Shown piece after piece: positions 25,675 through 33,700 of a DNA stretch of 36,918 bases. The stretch is from Pseudomonadota bacterium. GTDB lineage: Bacteria > Pseudomonadota > Alphaproteobacteria > Sphingomonadales > Sphingomonadaceae. A program made the translations under genes and the position numbers. The notes under the pieces were generated by a model. It saw nothing but the letters and a program-made list of their open reading frames with translations. It made no database searches and was not told the DNA's origin. The stretch covers positions 1-36,918 of the forward strand of contig JAFAEG010000103.1 in the NCBI GenBank assembly GCA_023424095.1, in the 5' to 3' direction. How positions within the stretch are numbered: position 1 is the first letter of the stretch; each line of letters begins with the position of its first letter.

Positions 25675-25700
25675 GGAACCGGGGCCGCCGCTTACGGGTT
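25675..25700 (+). promoter_or_regulatory. EcfG-like (general stress response) promoter
   Basis: GGAAC (25675-25679), a 17-nt spacer, then GGTT (25697-25700) matches the alphaproteobacterial EcfG consensus GGAAC-N16/17-(C)GTT except for the first base of the -10 part. It lies 36 nt before the hemerythrin-gene ATG, on the same strand. This suggests control by the PhyR-NepR-EcfG stress system (inference). Confidence 0.5.
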
Positions 25701-25736
25701 TTTACGGCCAGATCACCCCAATCCAGGAGCAAGAAT

Positions 25737-26369
25737 ATGGCCACCACCACCGCCCGCAAATCCGGCACCGGCAACAGCAAGCAGAGCGGCAACGGCGCCC
25801 GCCCCAAGGCAGAGCGCAGCGCCTTCTTCGGCGGCAATACGGGATTGCTGATCGGCGCCGCGGCCGCCGGGGCAGCATTTGGCATCGCCGCCAATTTCGG
25901 CCGCAAGGCGATCATGCAATTGCCGTCGGTCGCCGGCAGCTGGGACGAGGCGCTGCGCCATGAGCACCAGCTGACCCTGGCGATGTTCGACCAGCTCGAG
26001 GCGACCAGCGACGATGCCGTCGCGACCCGCGCGGGCCTGATCAAGAAGCTGAAATATGCCCTGACCAAGCATGCGGTCGCGGAGGAGAATGTGATCTACC
26101 CCGCGCTTCGCGAGGCGGGCGAGAAGGCCGAGGCAGACGAGCTCAACGCCGAGCATGGCGAGGTGAAGAACTTCCTCTACGAGCTGGAGAATATGGCGAA
26201 GGATTCGCCCTTCTTCCTCGCCAAGGTGCGCGAGTTCCGCACCCTTCTGGAAGACCATATCCGCGAAGAGGAAGAGACGCTCTTCCCGCGGCTCAAGGCC
26301 CGGCTCGGCGCGGAGAAGAACAAGAAGCTCACCTACGCCATGGGCAAGGAAAGCCTGAAAATGGCCTGA
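25737..26369 (+). CDS. Hemerythrin HHE-domain protein with an N-terminal hydrophobic segment
   Basis: The 210-residue product has a four-helix HHE domain (about 70-190) with putative di-iron ligands H75/H77, H112, E116, H140, H174 and E178 in the motifs RHEHQ, KHAVAEEN, NAEHGEV and DHIREEEE. Residues ~33-52 form a Gly/Ala-rich hydrophobic helix that may anchor it to the membrane. The first 30 residues are Lys/Gly/Ser-rich. Such proteins bind O2 or NO, or help repair iron centres. The substrate here is unknown. AGGAG lies 7-8 nt before the ATG. Its probable EcfG promoter and the palindromic terminator-like element downstream point to a single-gene transcript. Confidence 0.88.
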   Translation: MATTTARKSGTGNSKQSGNGARPKAERSAFFGGNTGLLIGAAAAGAAFGIAANFGRKAIMQLPSVAGSWDEALRHEHQLTLAMFDQLEATSDDAVATRAGLIKKLKYALTKHAVAEENVIYPALREAGEKAEADELNAEHGEVKNFLYELENMAKDSPFFLAKVREFRTLLEDHIREEEETLFPRLKARLGAEKNKKLTYAMGKESLKMA

Positions 26370-26408
26370 GGCCTGCCAATCCTCCCCGGGCTTTTCCCGG
26401 GGAGGGGG

Positions 26409-26435
26409 ACCAGCCAAGCTGGTGGTCTTTTTCGA
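26409..26435 (+). terminator. Rho-independent terminator for the hemerythrin gene
   Basis: ACCAGC-CAA-GCTGGT (about 26409-26423) forms a 6-bp stem, followed after GGTC by TTTTT. It lies about 40 nt past the hemerythrin stop and inside the palindromic element. Confidence 0.55.
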
Positions 26436-26495
26436 GAGTGGAAGAACCGGCGCCATGCGCCGGCCCCTCCACCACTTGCTACGCGAGCGGTCCCC

Positions 26496-26517
26496 CTCCC
26501 CTCGAAAACGAGGGGAG
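26496..26517 (-). terminator. Hairpin after secA
   Basis: CTCCCCTCG (26496-26504) pairs with CGAGGGGAG (26509-26517) around AAAA. It lies 10 nt past the secA stop on the minus strand. No T-run follows directly, so it may act mainly as an RNA 3'-end block. Confidence 0.4.
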
Positions 26518-26527
26518 GATCAGGACG

Positions 26528-29248
26528 TCAGTCAAGCGCGCCGTGGCAATGCTTGTACTTCTTGCCCGAGCCGCACGGACAGGGCGCGTTGCGGCTGACC
26601 GGTTCGACGCCCGCAGCGCCCGCCGGCATGTCCGGCTGCGGCGATTGCAGCGGCGGCAGGCGCGACAGGATCGCGCCGGTGCCGGCATCGACGTCATACG
26701 TATCGTCGTCGCCCGAAAACGGATCGATGTGCGTCGTGAAGATGTCCGGCATCTGCGGCAGCGGCGTCGGCTCGAAGTTGAACTGCGCCCGCGCCAGCGA
26801 ACCGGTCACATCCTCGCGGATCACGCCGAGCATGCGCTCGAACATCGCGAACGCCTCATGCTTATATTCGTCGATCGGCTTGCGCTGGGCGTAAGCGCGC
26901 AGGTGCACGACCTGGCGCAACGCATCGAGCATCGACAGATGCTCCTTCCAGTGATGATCGAGGAATTGCAGCATGTAATTCTTCTCGATCTGCGCCCAGG
27001 TCTCGGGCGGGATCTCGGCGGTCTTCTCGTCTATCTGCGCGTCGGCGAGCGCCTGCAGCCGCTCGACGAACATCTCCGGATCGACCGCCTCTTCCTTGAT
27101 CCAATCCTCATAAGGCGGCTCGAGCCCGAAGACCTCCGCGGTGCGGCGCTTCAGCAGCTCGATGTCCCATTGCTCGGGATAGGTGTTGGGCGGAATCGCC
27201 TCGCCGACGATCTGGTTCACCGTGTCGGTGCGCATGTCGACCACCACGTCGCCGATCGTCTCGGCATCCATGATGTCGGCGCGCTGCTCGTAAATGACCT
27301 TCCGCTGGTCGTTCATCACGTCATCATATTCGACGACCTGCTTGCGAATGTCGTAGTTGCGCGCCTCGACCTTCTTCTGCGCGGTCTGGATGGCCTTGGC
27401 GATCCAGGGCGAGATGATCGCCTCGCCTTCCTCCAGGTTCGAGCGGACCATTTTCGAGAACATGGTCTGGGGGCCGAAGATGCGCAGCAGATCGTCGTCG
27501 AGCGACAGATAGAAGCGGCTGAAGCCCGGATCGCCCTGCCGGCCCGAACGGCCGCGCAGCTGGTTGTCGATGCGCCGGCTTTCATGCCGCTCGGTGCCGA
27601 GCACGAACAGGCCGCCCGCCTCGCGCACCCGCTCCTTCTCGGCAGTGACCTCGTCCTTAATCTTCTGCTCGGCGGCGTCGCGGGCCGCGCCGGGCTCCAT
27701 CTCGCCCAGCTCGTCCTCGATCCGAAACTCGATATTGCCGCCCAGCTGAATGTCGGTGCCGCGACCGGCCATGTTGGTCGCGATCGTCACCGCGCCGAGC
27801 CGGCCCGCCTGCGCCACGATGTGCGCCTCGCGCTCGTGCTGGCGGGCGTTCAGCACCTCATGCTTCACGCCGACCTTGGTGAAGTAATCCGACAGCAGTT
27901 CGGATTTCTCGATCGACACGGTGCCGACCAGCACCGGCTGGCCCTTGTCGGACGCTTCCTTCACCGTCTTGGTGATGGCCGCGAACTTGTCGTCCTGATT
28001 CTTGTAGAATTGGTCGACGTCGTCCTCGCGCTGCACCGGCTTGTTGGTCGGGATGGTCACGACGTTCATCTTGTAGATGTCGTAGAATTCCGCGGCCTCG
28101 GTTGCGGCGGTACCGGTCATGCCCGAGAGCTTCGGGTACATGCGGAAATAATTCTGGAAGGTGATGCTCGCGAGCGTCTGGTTCTCCGGCTCGATCTGCA
28201 CCTTCTCCTTTGCCTCGACCGCCTGGTGCAGGCCGTCCGACCAGCGCCGGCCATCCATCATTCGGCCCGTGAACGGATCGATGATGACGACCTTGCCGCC
28301 CTTCACGATGTAATCGACGTCGCGCTTGTAGGCGACGTTGGCACGCAGCGCCTGGTTCAGGTGATGGACCACCTGGGTGTTCTCGAAATCATAGAGGTTG
28401 GAGCCGACCAGCAGCCCGTCCGCCTCCAGCACGCGCTCGACCCGCTCCGTGCCGTCCTCGGTCAGCGTGACGTTCTTGGTCTTCTCGTCATGCTCGTAAT
28501 CGTCCTCGTGAAGCTCCTTCACGAAGCCGTCGAGGGCGATGTAGAGTTCGCTCTTGTCCTCGGTCGGGCCGGAAATGATCAACGGCGTGCGGGCCTCGTC
28601 GACCAGGATCGAGTCCACCTCGTCGACGATCGCGAAATTGAACGGCCGCTGCGACATCGACGCGCGGTCATATTTCATATTGTCGCGCAGATAGTCGAAG
28701 CCGAACTCGTTGTTCGTGCCGTAGGTGATGTCGCTGCCATAAGCGTCGCGGCGCTCCTGATCCGACAGGTTCGGCACGATCACGCCCACGGTCATGCCGA
28801 GGAAGCGGTAGATCTGCCCCATCCATTCCGCGTCGCGGCGGGCCAGATAGTCGTTCACGGTGATGACGTGGACGCCCTTCTCGTCGAGCGCGTTCAGATA
28901 GGTGGCGAGAGTCGCGACCAGGGTCTTGCCTTCGCCGGTCCGCATCTCGGCGATTTCGCCGCGGTGGAGCACAATGCCGCCGATCAGCTGCACGTCGAAA
29001 TGGCGCATGCCAAGCACGCGCACCGAGGCTTCGCGCACGGTCGCGAAGGCTTCGGGCAGGATGTCGTTGAGCGTCTCGCCCTCGGCCAGGCGAGCGCGCA
29101 GCTTCACCGTCTGGGCTTTCAGCTCGTCATCGCTGAGGGCCTGAATTTCTGGTTCCAGATCGTTGATCTGCTTGACGATTTTCTGGAGCGAGCGAACGTA
29201 GCGATCATTCGACGAACCGAAGAGTCTCTTGGCGAAGCCACCGAACAT
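26528..29248 (-). CDS. secA: Preprotein translocase ATPase SecA
   Basis: The 906-residue product is the motor that pushes secretory proteins through SecYEG. It has the Walker A MRTGEGKTLVA (GEGKT at 105-109), the VDEVDSILVDEARTPLIISG segment, the MTGTAATEA motif, the ATNMAGRGTDIQLGG and RGRSGRQGDPG segments, a helical wing/scaffold region and a C-terminal zinc finger CPCGSGKKYKHCHG for SecB and lipid contact. Length is typical. AGGA lies 9 nt before the ATG. A small secreted-type gene and two hairpins precede it on the same strand. Confidence 0.98.
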   Translation of the reverse strand: MFGGFAKRLFGSSNDRYVRSLQKIVKQINDLEPEIQALSDDELKAQTVKLRARLAEGETLNDILPEAFATVREASVRVLGMRHFDVQLIGGIVLHRGEIAEMRTGEGKTLVATLATYLNALDEKGVHVITVNDYLARRDAEWMGQIYRFLGMTVGVIVPNLSDQERRDAYGSDITYGTNNEFGFDYLRDNMKYDRASMSQRPFNFAIVDEVDSILVDEARTPLIISGPTEDKSELYIALDGFVKELHEDDYEHDEKTKNVTLTEDGTERVERVLEADGLLVGSNLYDFENTQVVHHLNQALRANVAYKRDVDYIVKGGKVVIIDPFTGRMMDGRRWSDGLHQAVEAKEKVQIEPENQTLASITFQNYFRMYPKLSGMTGTAATEAAEFYDIYKMNVVTIPTNKPVQREDDVDQFYKNQDDKFAAITKTVKEASDKGQPVLVGTVSIEKSELLSDYFTKVGVKHEVLNARQHEREAHIVAQAGRLGAVTIATNMAGRGTDIQLGGNIEFRIEDELGEMEPGAARDAAEQKIKDEVTAEKERVREAGGLFVLGTERHESRRIDNQLRGRSGRQGDPGFSRFYLSLDDDLLRIFGPQTMFSKMVRSNLEEGEAIISPWIAKAIQTAQKKVEARNYDIRKQVVEYDDVMNDQRKVIYEQRADIMDAETIGDVVVDMRTDTVNQIVGEAIPPNTYPEQWDIELLKRRTAEVFGLEPPYEDWIKEEAVDPEMFVERLQALADAQIDEKTAEIPPETWAQIEKNYMLQFLDHHWKEHLSMLDALRQVVHLRAYAQRKPIDEYKHEAFAMFERMLGVIREDVTGSLARAQFNFEPTPLPQMPDIFTTHIDPFSGDDDTYDVDAGTGAILSRLPPLQSPQPDMPAGAAGVEPVSRNAPCPCGSGKKYKHCHGALD

Positions 29249-29281
29249 GGGCTGGGATCCTGCTTTTTGAATTTGCGGCGC

Positions 29282-29300
29282 CCGGCGTCAGATGCGCCGG
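29282..29300 (-). promoter_or_regulatory. Hairpin in the secA 5' region
   Basis: CCGGCG (29282-29287) and CGCCGG (29295-29300) pair around a 7-nt loop, 33 nt before the secA start. The position would allow it to pause transcription or to shape access to the secA SD. It may also be incidental. Confidence 0.35.
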
Positions 29301-29323
29301 ACACTCGAAAAGGAAATGACAAA

Positions 29324-29338
29324 GGGGCGCGAAGCCCC
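29324..29338 (-). terminator. GC hairpin with T-rich tail after the small gene upstream of secA
   Basis: GGGGC (29324-29328) and GCCCC (29334-29338) form a 5-bp stem with a 5-nt loop, followed on the minus strand by TTTGTCATTT. It begins 2 nt past the stop of the 85-residue gene. It could be an intrinsic terminator or an attenuator in front of secA. Confidence 0.45.
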
Positions 29339-29340
29339 GG

Positions 29341-29598
29341 TCACTCGTTCAGACGAACATCCGCCAGCGGCGCGGCCGCGATGGGCAGGACAGGCGCGGC
29401 GATCGCCGGCTGCGGTTCAGCTGCAAAGAGGCTGCGCGCCCGGACCGGCAGAAGGGCCGGCGATTCGGCCCGCGCGGCGGCGCGCGGCGCGACGATTTGC
29501 GCCTCGGCCTGGCTCACCTGCTCGGCCACGACGCGTGGCCCGGCGAAGGCGCCGGTGACCGCGCTCAGCAGAGCGGAAAGGAGCAACAGGAATTGCAT
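29341..29598 (-). CDS. Small secreted-type protein directly upstream of secA
   Basis: The 85-residue product starts with a hydrophobic segment ending in small residues (MQFLLLLSALLSAVTGAFAG), which reads as a signal peptide or anchor although it lacks a basic n-region. The remainder is Ala/Pro/Val-rich (VAPRAAARAESPALLPVRA, then PAIAAPVLPIAAAPLADVRLNE). I have a loose memory of similar Ala/Pro-rich small proteins in sphingomonads. No RAPP/RAGP arrest motif is visible. There is no SD. Instead a 13-nt palindrome (29606-29618, CGACAT-A-ATGTCG) sits just before the ATG and includes a CATTAT -10-like sequence, so the message could be nearly leaderless (inference). Confidence 0.5.
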   Translation of the reverse strand: MQFLLLLSALLSAVTGAFAGPRVVAEQVSQAEAQIVAPRAAARAESPALLPVRARSLFAAEPQPAIAAPVLPIAAAPLADVRLNE

Positions 29599-29690
29599 GC
29601 GCCGCCGACATAATGTCGCGATGGGCGAACGTCCATGCCCGGCAGGCGCGCGCTTGTGGATGACGGGACGCTACCGAGCGCCCCGGACCG

Positions 29691-30191
29691 CTAGGAGCAG
29701 CGGCGTCCCCGGCCCGCCGGATCCCGGTTCGAGCCGGTGTCGGAGTCGGTGCATGACCGCCGGCGTCGCCCGCGGCCATAGCCCGCAACGTCGCGATTGG
29801 CGCCCTGGTCGCTATCGGTGACCCCCGTATAGGGGCGGCCATTGGCCGCGCCGCACCGTCGGCCGCGACCGGACGGATCGCTGTAGCGGCCAGTATCGCT
29901 GTCGCTGCAGCTTTCTTGCGGCGAACTGCAGCGGCGGCCGTTGCCGCCCGGATCGCCATAACGTCCGGTGTCGGAATCGCTGCAATTCGACGGCTGCCTC
30001 ACGCGATTGCGCGTGCCGCAATTGCGCCCGCGCCCGCCCGGGTCGCTATTGGAACCGGTGTCGCTGTCGCTGCATTGCTCGACGGTTTCGGCGGATGCGG
30101 AGCCGGTCACGACCCCCGCGGCACCCACGAATGAGGCGCCCGCCACGGTGGCCAGAAACGATCGACGATTGAGCTTTCCGCCAGGCTTCAT
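29691..30191 (-). CDS. Tat-exported Cys/Asp-rich tandem-repeat protein
   Basis: The 166-residue product starts with a twin-arginine signal (NRRSFLATVAGA, residues 8-19, cleaved near SASA at 31-34). The mature part is nearly all repeat: five units starting near residues 40, 70, 95, 125 and 147. Four full units follow C-(S/T)-D-S-D-T-G-x3-D-P-x-G-x-G-R-x-C (19 residues, Cys at both ends). The fourth in order is degenerate and lacks both Cys. The D-x-D-x-G-x3-D core resembles Ca2+-binding loops (EF-hand, thrombospondin type 3, Excalibur), and each Cys pair could close one loop by a disulfide. Tat export would mean that it folds in the cytoplasm before transport. SD GGAGGAAGG lies close to the ATG at 30191. 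Function unknown. Confidence 0.8.
   Translation of the reverse strand: MKPGGKLNRRSFLATVAGASFVGAAGVVTGSASAETVEQCSDSDTGSNSDPGGRGRNCGTRNRVRQPSNCSDSDTGRYGDPGGNGRRCSSPQESCSDSDTGRYSDPSGRGRRCGAANGRPYTGVTDSDQGANRDVAGYGRGRRRRSCTDSDTGSNRDPAGRGRRCS
29697..30074 (-). repeat. Five-unit protein repeat (C-SDSDTG-x3-DP-x-G-x-GR-x-C)
   Basis: Units begin at protein residues 40, 70, 95, about 125 (degenerate) and 147, with linkers of 4-11 residues. DNA units share a GACAC(C/G)GG(T/C)-like core but are diverged. They are not a perfect tandem repeat. Confidence 0.75.
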
Positions 30192-30256
30192 CGCGCCCTT
30201 CCTCCCGCTCGCCCGCGACCGGAACGATCGCTGGGACTCCCCTGAGGTAGCGGCGA

Positions 30257-30284
30257 AGACTAGGCCTGTGAGCGATCAAGTCAA
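30257..30284 (-). promoter_or_regulatory. Sigma-70-like promoter for the Tat-exported repeat protein
   Basis: Read on the minus strand, TTGACT (30284-30279) is followed after 16 nt by TAGTCT (30262-30257). The -35 is nearly perfect and the -10 is weak. The start of transcription would be near 30250, about 59 nt before the ATG. Confidence 0.4.
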
Positions 30285-30293
30285 CTGCAGGAC

Positions 30294-30318
30294 AAAAAGC
30301 TCAACAATACTTGCTTTT
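30294..30318 (-). terminator. Weak AT-rich terminator after trxA
   Basis: On the minus strand AAAAGC (30318-30313) and GCTTTT (30300-30295) form a stem around a 12-nt loop and are followed by T. It lies 8 nt after the trxA stop. Confidence 0.3.
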
Positions 30319-30325
30319 CAGCAGC

Positions 30326-30646
30326 TTAGAGTTCGCTTTCAAGCCAGGACTGAAGCTGGCTCTTCGGCGCTGCGCCAACCTTTGTCGCGGCACGCTCGCC
30401 GCCTTTGAACAGGATCATGGTCGGGATGCTCATCACGCCATATTTGCCCGCCGTGTCGGGATTCTCGTCAATGTCGAGCTTGGCGATGGTCACCTTCTCG
30501 CCCAGTTCCTCGCTGATCTGCTCCAGCGCCGGGGCGATCGCCTTGCACGGCGTGCACCATTCGGCCCAGAAATCGACCAGGACAGGGCCTTCGGCGGCCA
30601 GTACGTCGGCTTCGAAACTGGCGTCGGTGACGGTCTTGGTGGCCAT
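30326..30646 (-). CDS. trxA: Thioredoxin with a WCTPC active site
   Basis: The 106-residue product has the classical thioredoxin fold (VLVDFWAEWCTPCKAIAP, then VTIAKLDIDENP, then GVMSIPTMILFKGG) with the cis-Pro at 75. The active site is W30-C31-T32-P33-C34. The usual motif is WCGPC. It should reduce disulfides in cytosolic proteins, but the Thr after the first Cys may shift redox potential or partner choice. The start is the ATG at 30646 with GGAGAG 8 nt upstream. It lies 59 nt after addA on the same strand, as in other alphaproteobacteria. Confidence 0.93.
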   Translation of the reverse strand: MATKTVTDASFEADVLAAEGPVLVDFWAEWCTPCKAIAPALEQISEELGEKVTIAKLDIDENPDTAGKYGVMSIPTMILFKGGERAATKVGAAPKSQLQSWLESEL

Positions 30647-30705
30647 TTTCTATTCTCTCCGGATCGATGGTTCGGGGTGGAATGTAGGCACCGCTTTGCC
30701 CCGCC

Positions 30706-33700
30706 TCAAGCGGGCACGGGTGCGTATTGGTCGAGCAGATCGTCGGCCAGCGGCAGCAGCAACGGCCCGGCGGTGTAGAGCAAGGCCGCCTCGATCCGCC
30801 GCCCGGGAAAGATGATTGCCAGCGCCGCGCGATAGGCCGCCATCTGCCGCAAATGCGAGACCGGCGCCTCCTCGGCGCGATCAGGCACGCGCCGACCGGT
30901 CTTGAAGTCGGCGATCAGGATGCGCTCGCCGGTGATCAGCAACCGGTCGGCGGTGCCGGCAATCACCTGCCCGCCCGCCACCGTCGCCGCGATCGGCGCT
31001 TCCGCGAGCGCGTTCGCGGAAAACAATTCGGCAAAACGGGGGTCGTCGATGATCCGGCACGCCGCGTCGATCAGGGCGGTTCGGAAGCCAGGGTCAGGGG
31101 CGTCGCCCGAGCGCTCGAGCCAGGCCTCCGCCCTCGCCCGCCGTTCGTCCGCCGGCACATCGGGGAGCCGTTCGAACAGCCGGTGCAGCAATTTCCCCCT
31201 GAGCGCCTCGCGCCGCAATTCCGGGCCGGGCGGCGGGTAAGGCGCGTCATCCTCGCCGAGCGACGAGGGCGCCAGCGGACGCGGCGGGCGTTCTTCGGCT
31301 GGAGCGCTCCGGCCGATCCATTCGGGCAGTGGCGCGGCGGCGGGCGTTACCGGCACCGGACCGTCATTTGCGGCGACCGGGAGCCGCGGGGAAGACGGCA
31401 GCGCAAGGCCATGCGCCATCGCCCCGCCCCAGTCCGCATCTTCCGCCCAGCCCGCGCCGAGCGCCGTCAGCCCGCGCTCGATCGCCCAATACCAGCTTTC
31501 CTCCGGCGGCCCCTTCGCCCGCGCACCCAGCGCACCGCCGACGTAAAGCCGCTCCCGCGCCCGCGTCATCGCCACGTAAAGCAGCCGCCAATGCTCCTCG
31601 CGGTCACGCCGGTCCTTGTCCGCGACCAAAGCGGAGATCGGCTCGATCTCCAGCCCCTTGCCCGGCCGCGGCACCGGCACTGCCCCCTCGCCGCCGATCG
31701 GCAGGCCCGCGAAGCGCACGCCGCCGCCCAGCCGCTTGGGATCGGCGCAGGCATCGGCGAGGATCACCACCGGCGCTTCAAGCCCCTTGGCGCCATGCAC
31801 GGTCAGCACCCGCACCGCGTCGCGCGGGGCGGACGGGTCGCGGGTGATCTTCACTTCGCCGCGCGCAAACCAGTCGAGGAAGCGGGCCAGCGAAGGCGCG
31901 CCATTCTTCTCGAAATCCAGCGCGCTGGTCAGCAATTCCTCGATCGGATCACGCGCCTCCACGCCAAGCCGCGCCAGCAATTTGCGCCGCCCGTCCAATG
32001 GCCCGGACAACAGACGCTCGAAAAACTCGTGCGGCGTCGCCAGGTCGGCATGGCCCAGCATGTCGTAGAGCGGCTGCAGGTCGAGCCCGCTCTGGGCGCG
32101 CAGCCACGGCCAGAGCGCCTTCCCCTCCCTGCCCTTCGCCGCCGCATAAAGTTCGTCCTGGCTCCAGCCCAGCAGAGGCGAAACGAGCAGGCCGGCGAGA
32201 TTGAGATCGTCCAGCGGCTGCAGCGCGAAGCGCGCGGCGGCGAGCAGATCCTGCACCGCCAGCGGCGCCGACAGGGTCATCCGATCGACCCCCGCGACCG
32301 GCACCCCCTCGGCATGCAGCCGCGCGACGATCAGCCCGGCCAGTTCGCCCCGGCTCCGGAGCAGGATCAATATATCCTGCGGCTGCAGCGGCCGGCGCTC
32401 CTTGCCGACCGGAAAGGGACGGTCGATCCAGGCCTTCACCTGCCGGGCGAGCTTGCGGGCATAGAGCCGCACCGAATCGCTCAGCCAGCCCTCCTCGCCT
32501 TCATCCTCCTCCTCGGCCTCCGCAACGAACGGCTGCCACAGGGTCACCGAGCCGGGCAGCTTCGCATTCGCGCTCTCATGCCGGTTCGGCAGGCGCGACA
32601 GGCCGATCGTCTCGTGGCCAAGCTCGCCGATCACGCTGTCCACCGCCTCCAGCACCGGCGGGGCGGAGCGGAAGCTGCGGTCCATCGACAGATCGAGGAA
32701 GGCCGGCGGCAATTCGTGGTCATGCACCGCCCGGCCGCGGCGCTCCTCGCTCAGAAAGTCATGAACGCTCGTCCGCAAGCCCTCGGCGGCCCGGGCGAAA
32801 TGGTCGCGCGCGCGCTCGAACTCGGCCGGATCGGTGCCCTGGAAGCTGAAGATCGCCTGCTTGAAGTCGCCGACGGTGAAGATCGTCCGGTGACGCGGAT
32901 AGCGCCCGTCCCCGGCGAAATATTCCCCGGCCAGCGCCTCGACGATGCTCCATTGCGCGCGGTTGGTGTCCTGCGCCTCGTCGACCAGGATATGATCGGT
33001 CTGCTGGTCCAATTTGTAGCGGACCCAATCGCCCATTCCCGGCGTCGCCAGCAAGGTCTCCGCCTCGCGGATCAGATCGTCGAAATCGACCAGCCCCTGC
33101 GTCTTCTTCGCCTCGTCATAGGCGCCGGCAAAGGCCTGCCCGGCTCTCAGGCCCGCGGCAGCCAGCGCCACCCATTCCGCCGTCTGGCGCATCTTCAGCA
33201 GCCGCCCGCAGCAATCCGCCAGCCGCGCGGCATGATCGCCATAATCCGGCGCCACCTTGAGCAGCCCCGCGCTCACCTTGCGCGGCTCGCCCTTGCCGGT
33301 GAGGAACACGCCGAGCAGCCCCTCGAGGCTGCCGGCCCGGCCGGCGGGATCGGCCCCGCGCCAGGCGGCGATCCGATCGGCGAAGCCCAGCCCGGTCGCC
33401 GTCCCCCACGCCGCATTCGCGTCCGCCGCCCGCGCCAGCGAGGTCATGTCGAACAGATCGTCACAGCATTGGGCGGCGATGAACTCCTCGATATCGCCCT
33501 GGTCGAGCCCGAAGGCGTCGCGCAGCCGCGGCTCGATCCCCTGCGCCGCGCCCAGCGCCGCCATCGCCTTGGGCACCCGCGCCGCCGCCTGCAGCAGCCC
33601 TTCCGCCGCCGCCTCGCCGAAGCGCAGGGACAGCGCCTGCACATCGCGGATCAGCGGCAGATCGCCGCCGGCTTCCGCTTGCACCAGCAATTCAGCCAAA

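Larger units (their letters stand above)
26379..26520. repeat. 142-bp palindromic intergenic element with ~32-bp imperfect inverted ends
   Basis: The left end (26379-26411) and the reverse complement of the right end (26489-26520) match at ATCCTCCCC, then differ in a 10-11 nt centre with TTTT, then match at GGGGAGGGGGACC. Each end is itself a 9-bp hairpin (26382-26404 and 26496-26517). A third hairpin lies in the middle (CCGGCGC-CAT-GCGCCGG, 26447-26463). There is no ORF. It looks like a non-autonomous REP/BIME or MITE-like repeat and it separates two convergent genes. I recognise this kind of GGGGGACC repeat from sphingomonad intergenic DNA, but cannot count copies here. Confidence 0.7.

Noticed and set aside
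26438..29821. Open frame of 1127 codons opposite secA
   Set aside because: Antisense of SecA, no recognisable protein, and it runs through the palindromic repeat.
29417..29959. 180-codon minus-strand frame across the small pre-secA gene and the Tat gene
   Set aside because: It crosses two better-supported genes in other frames and is low-complexity Arg/Ala sequence.
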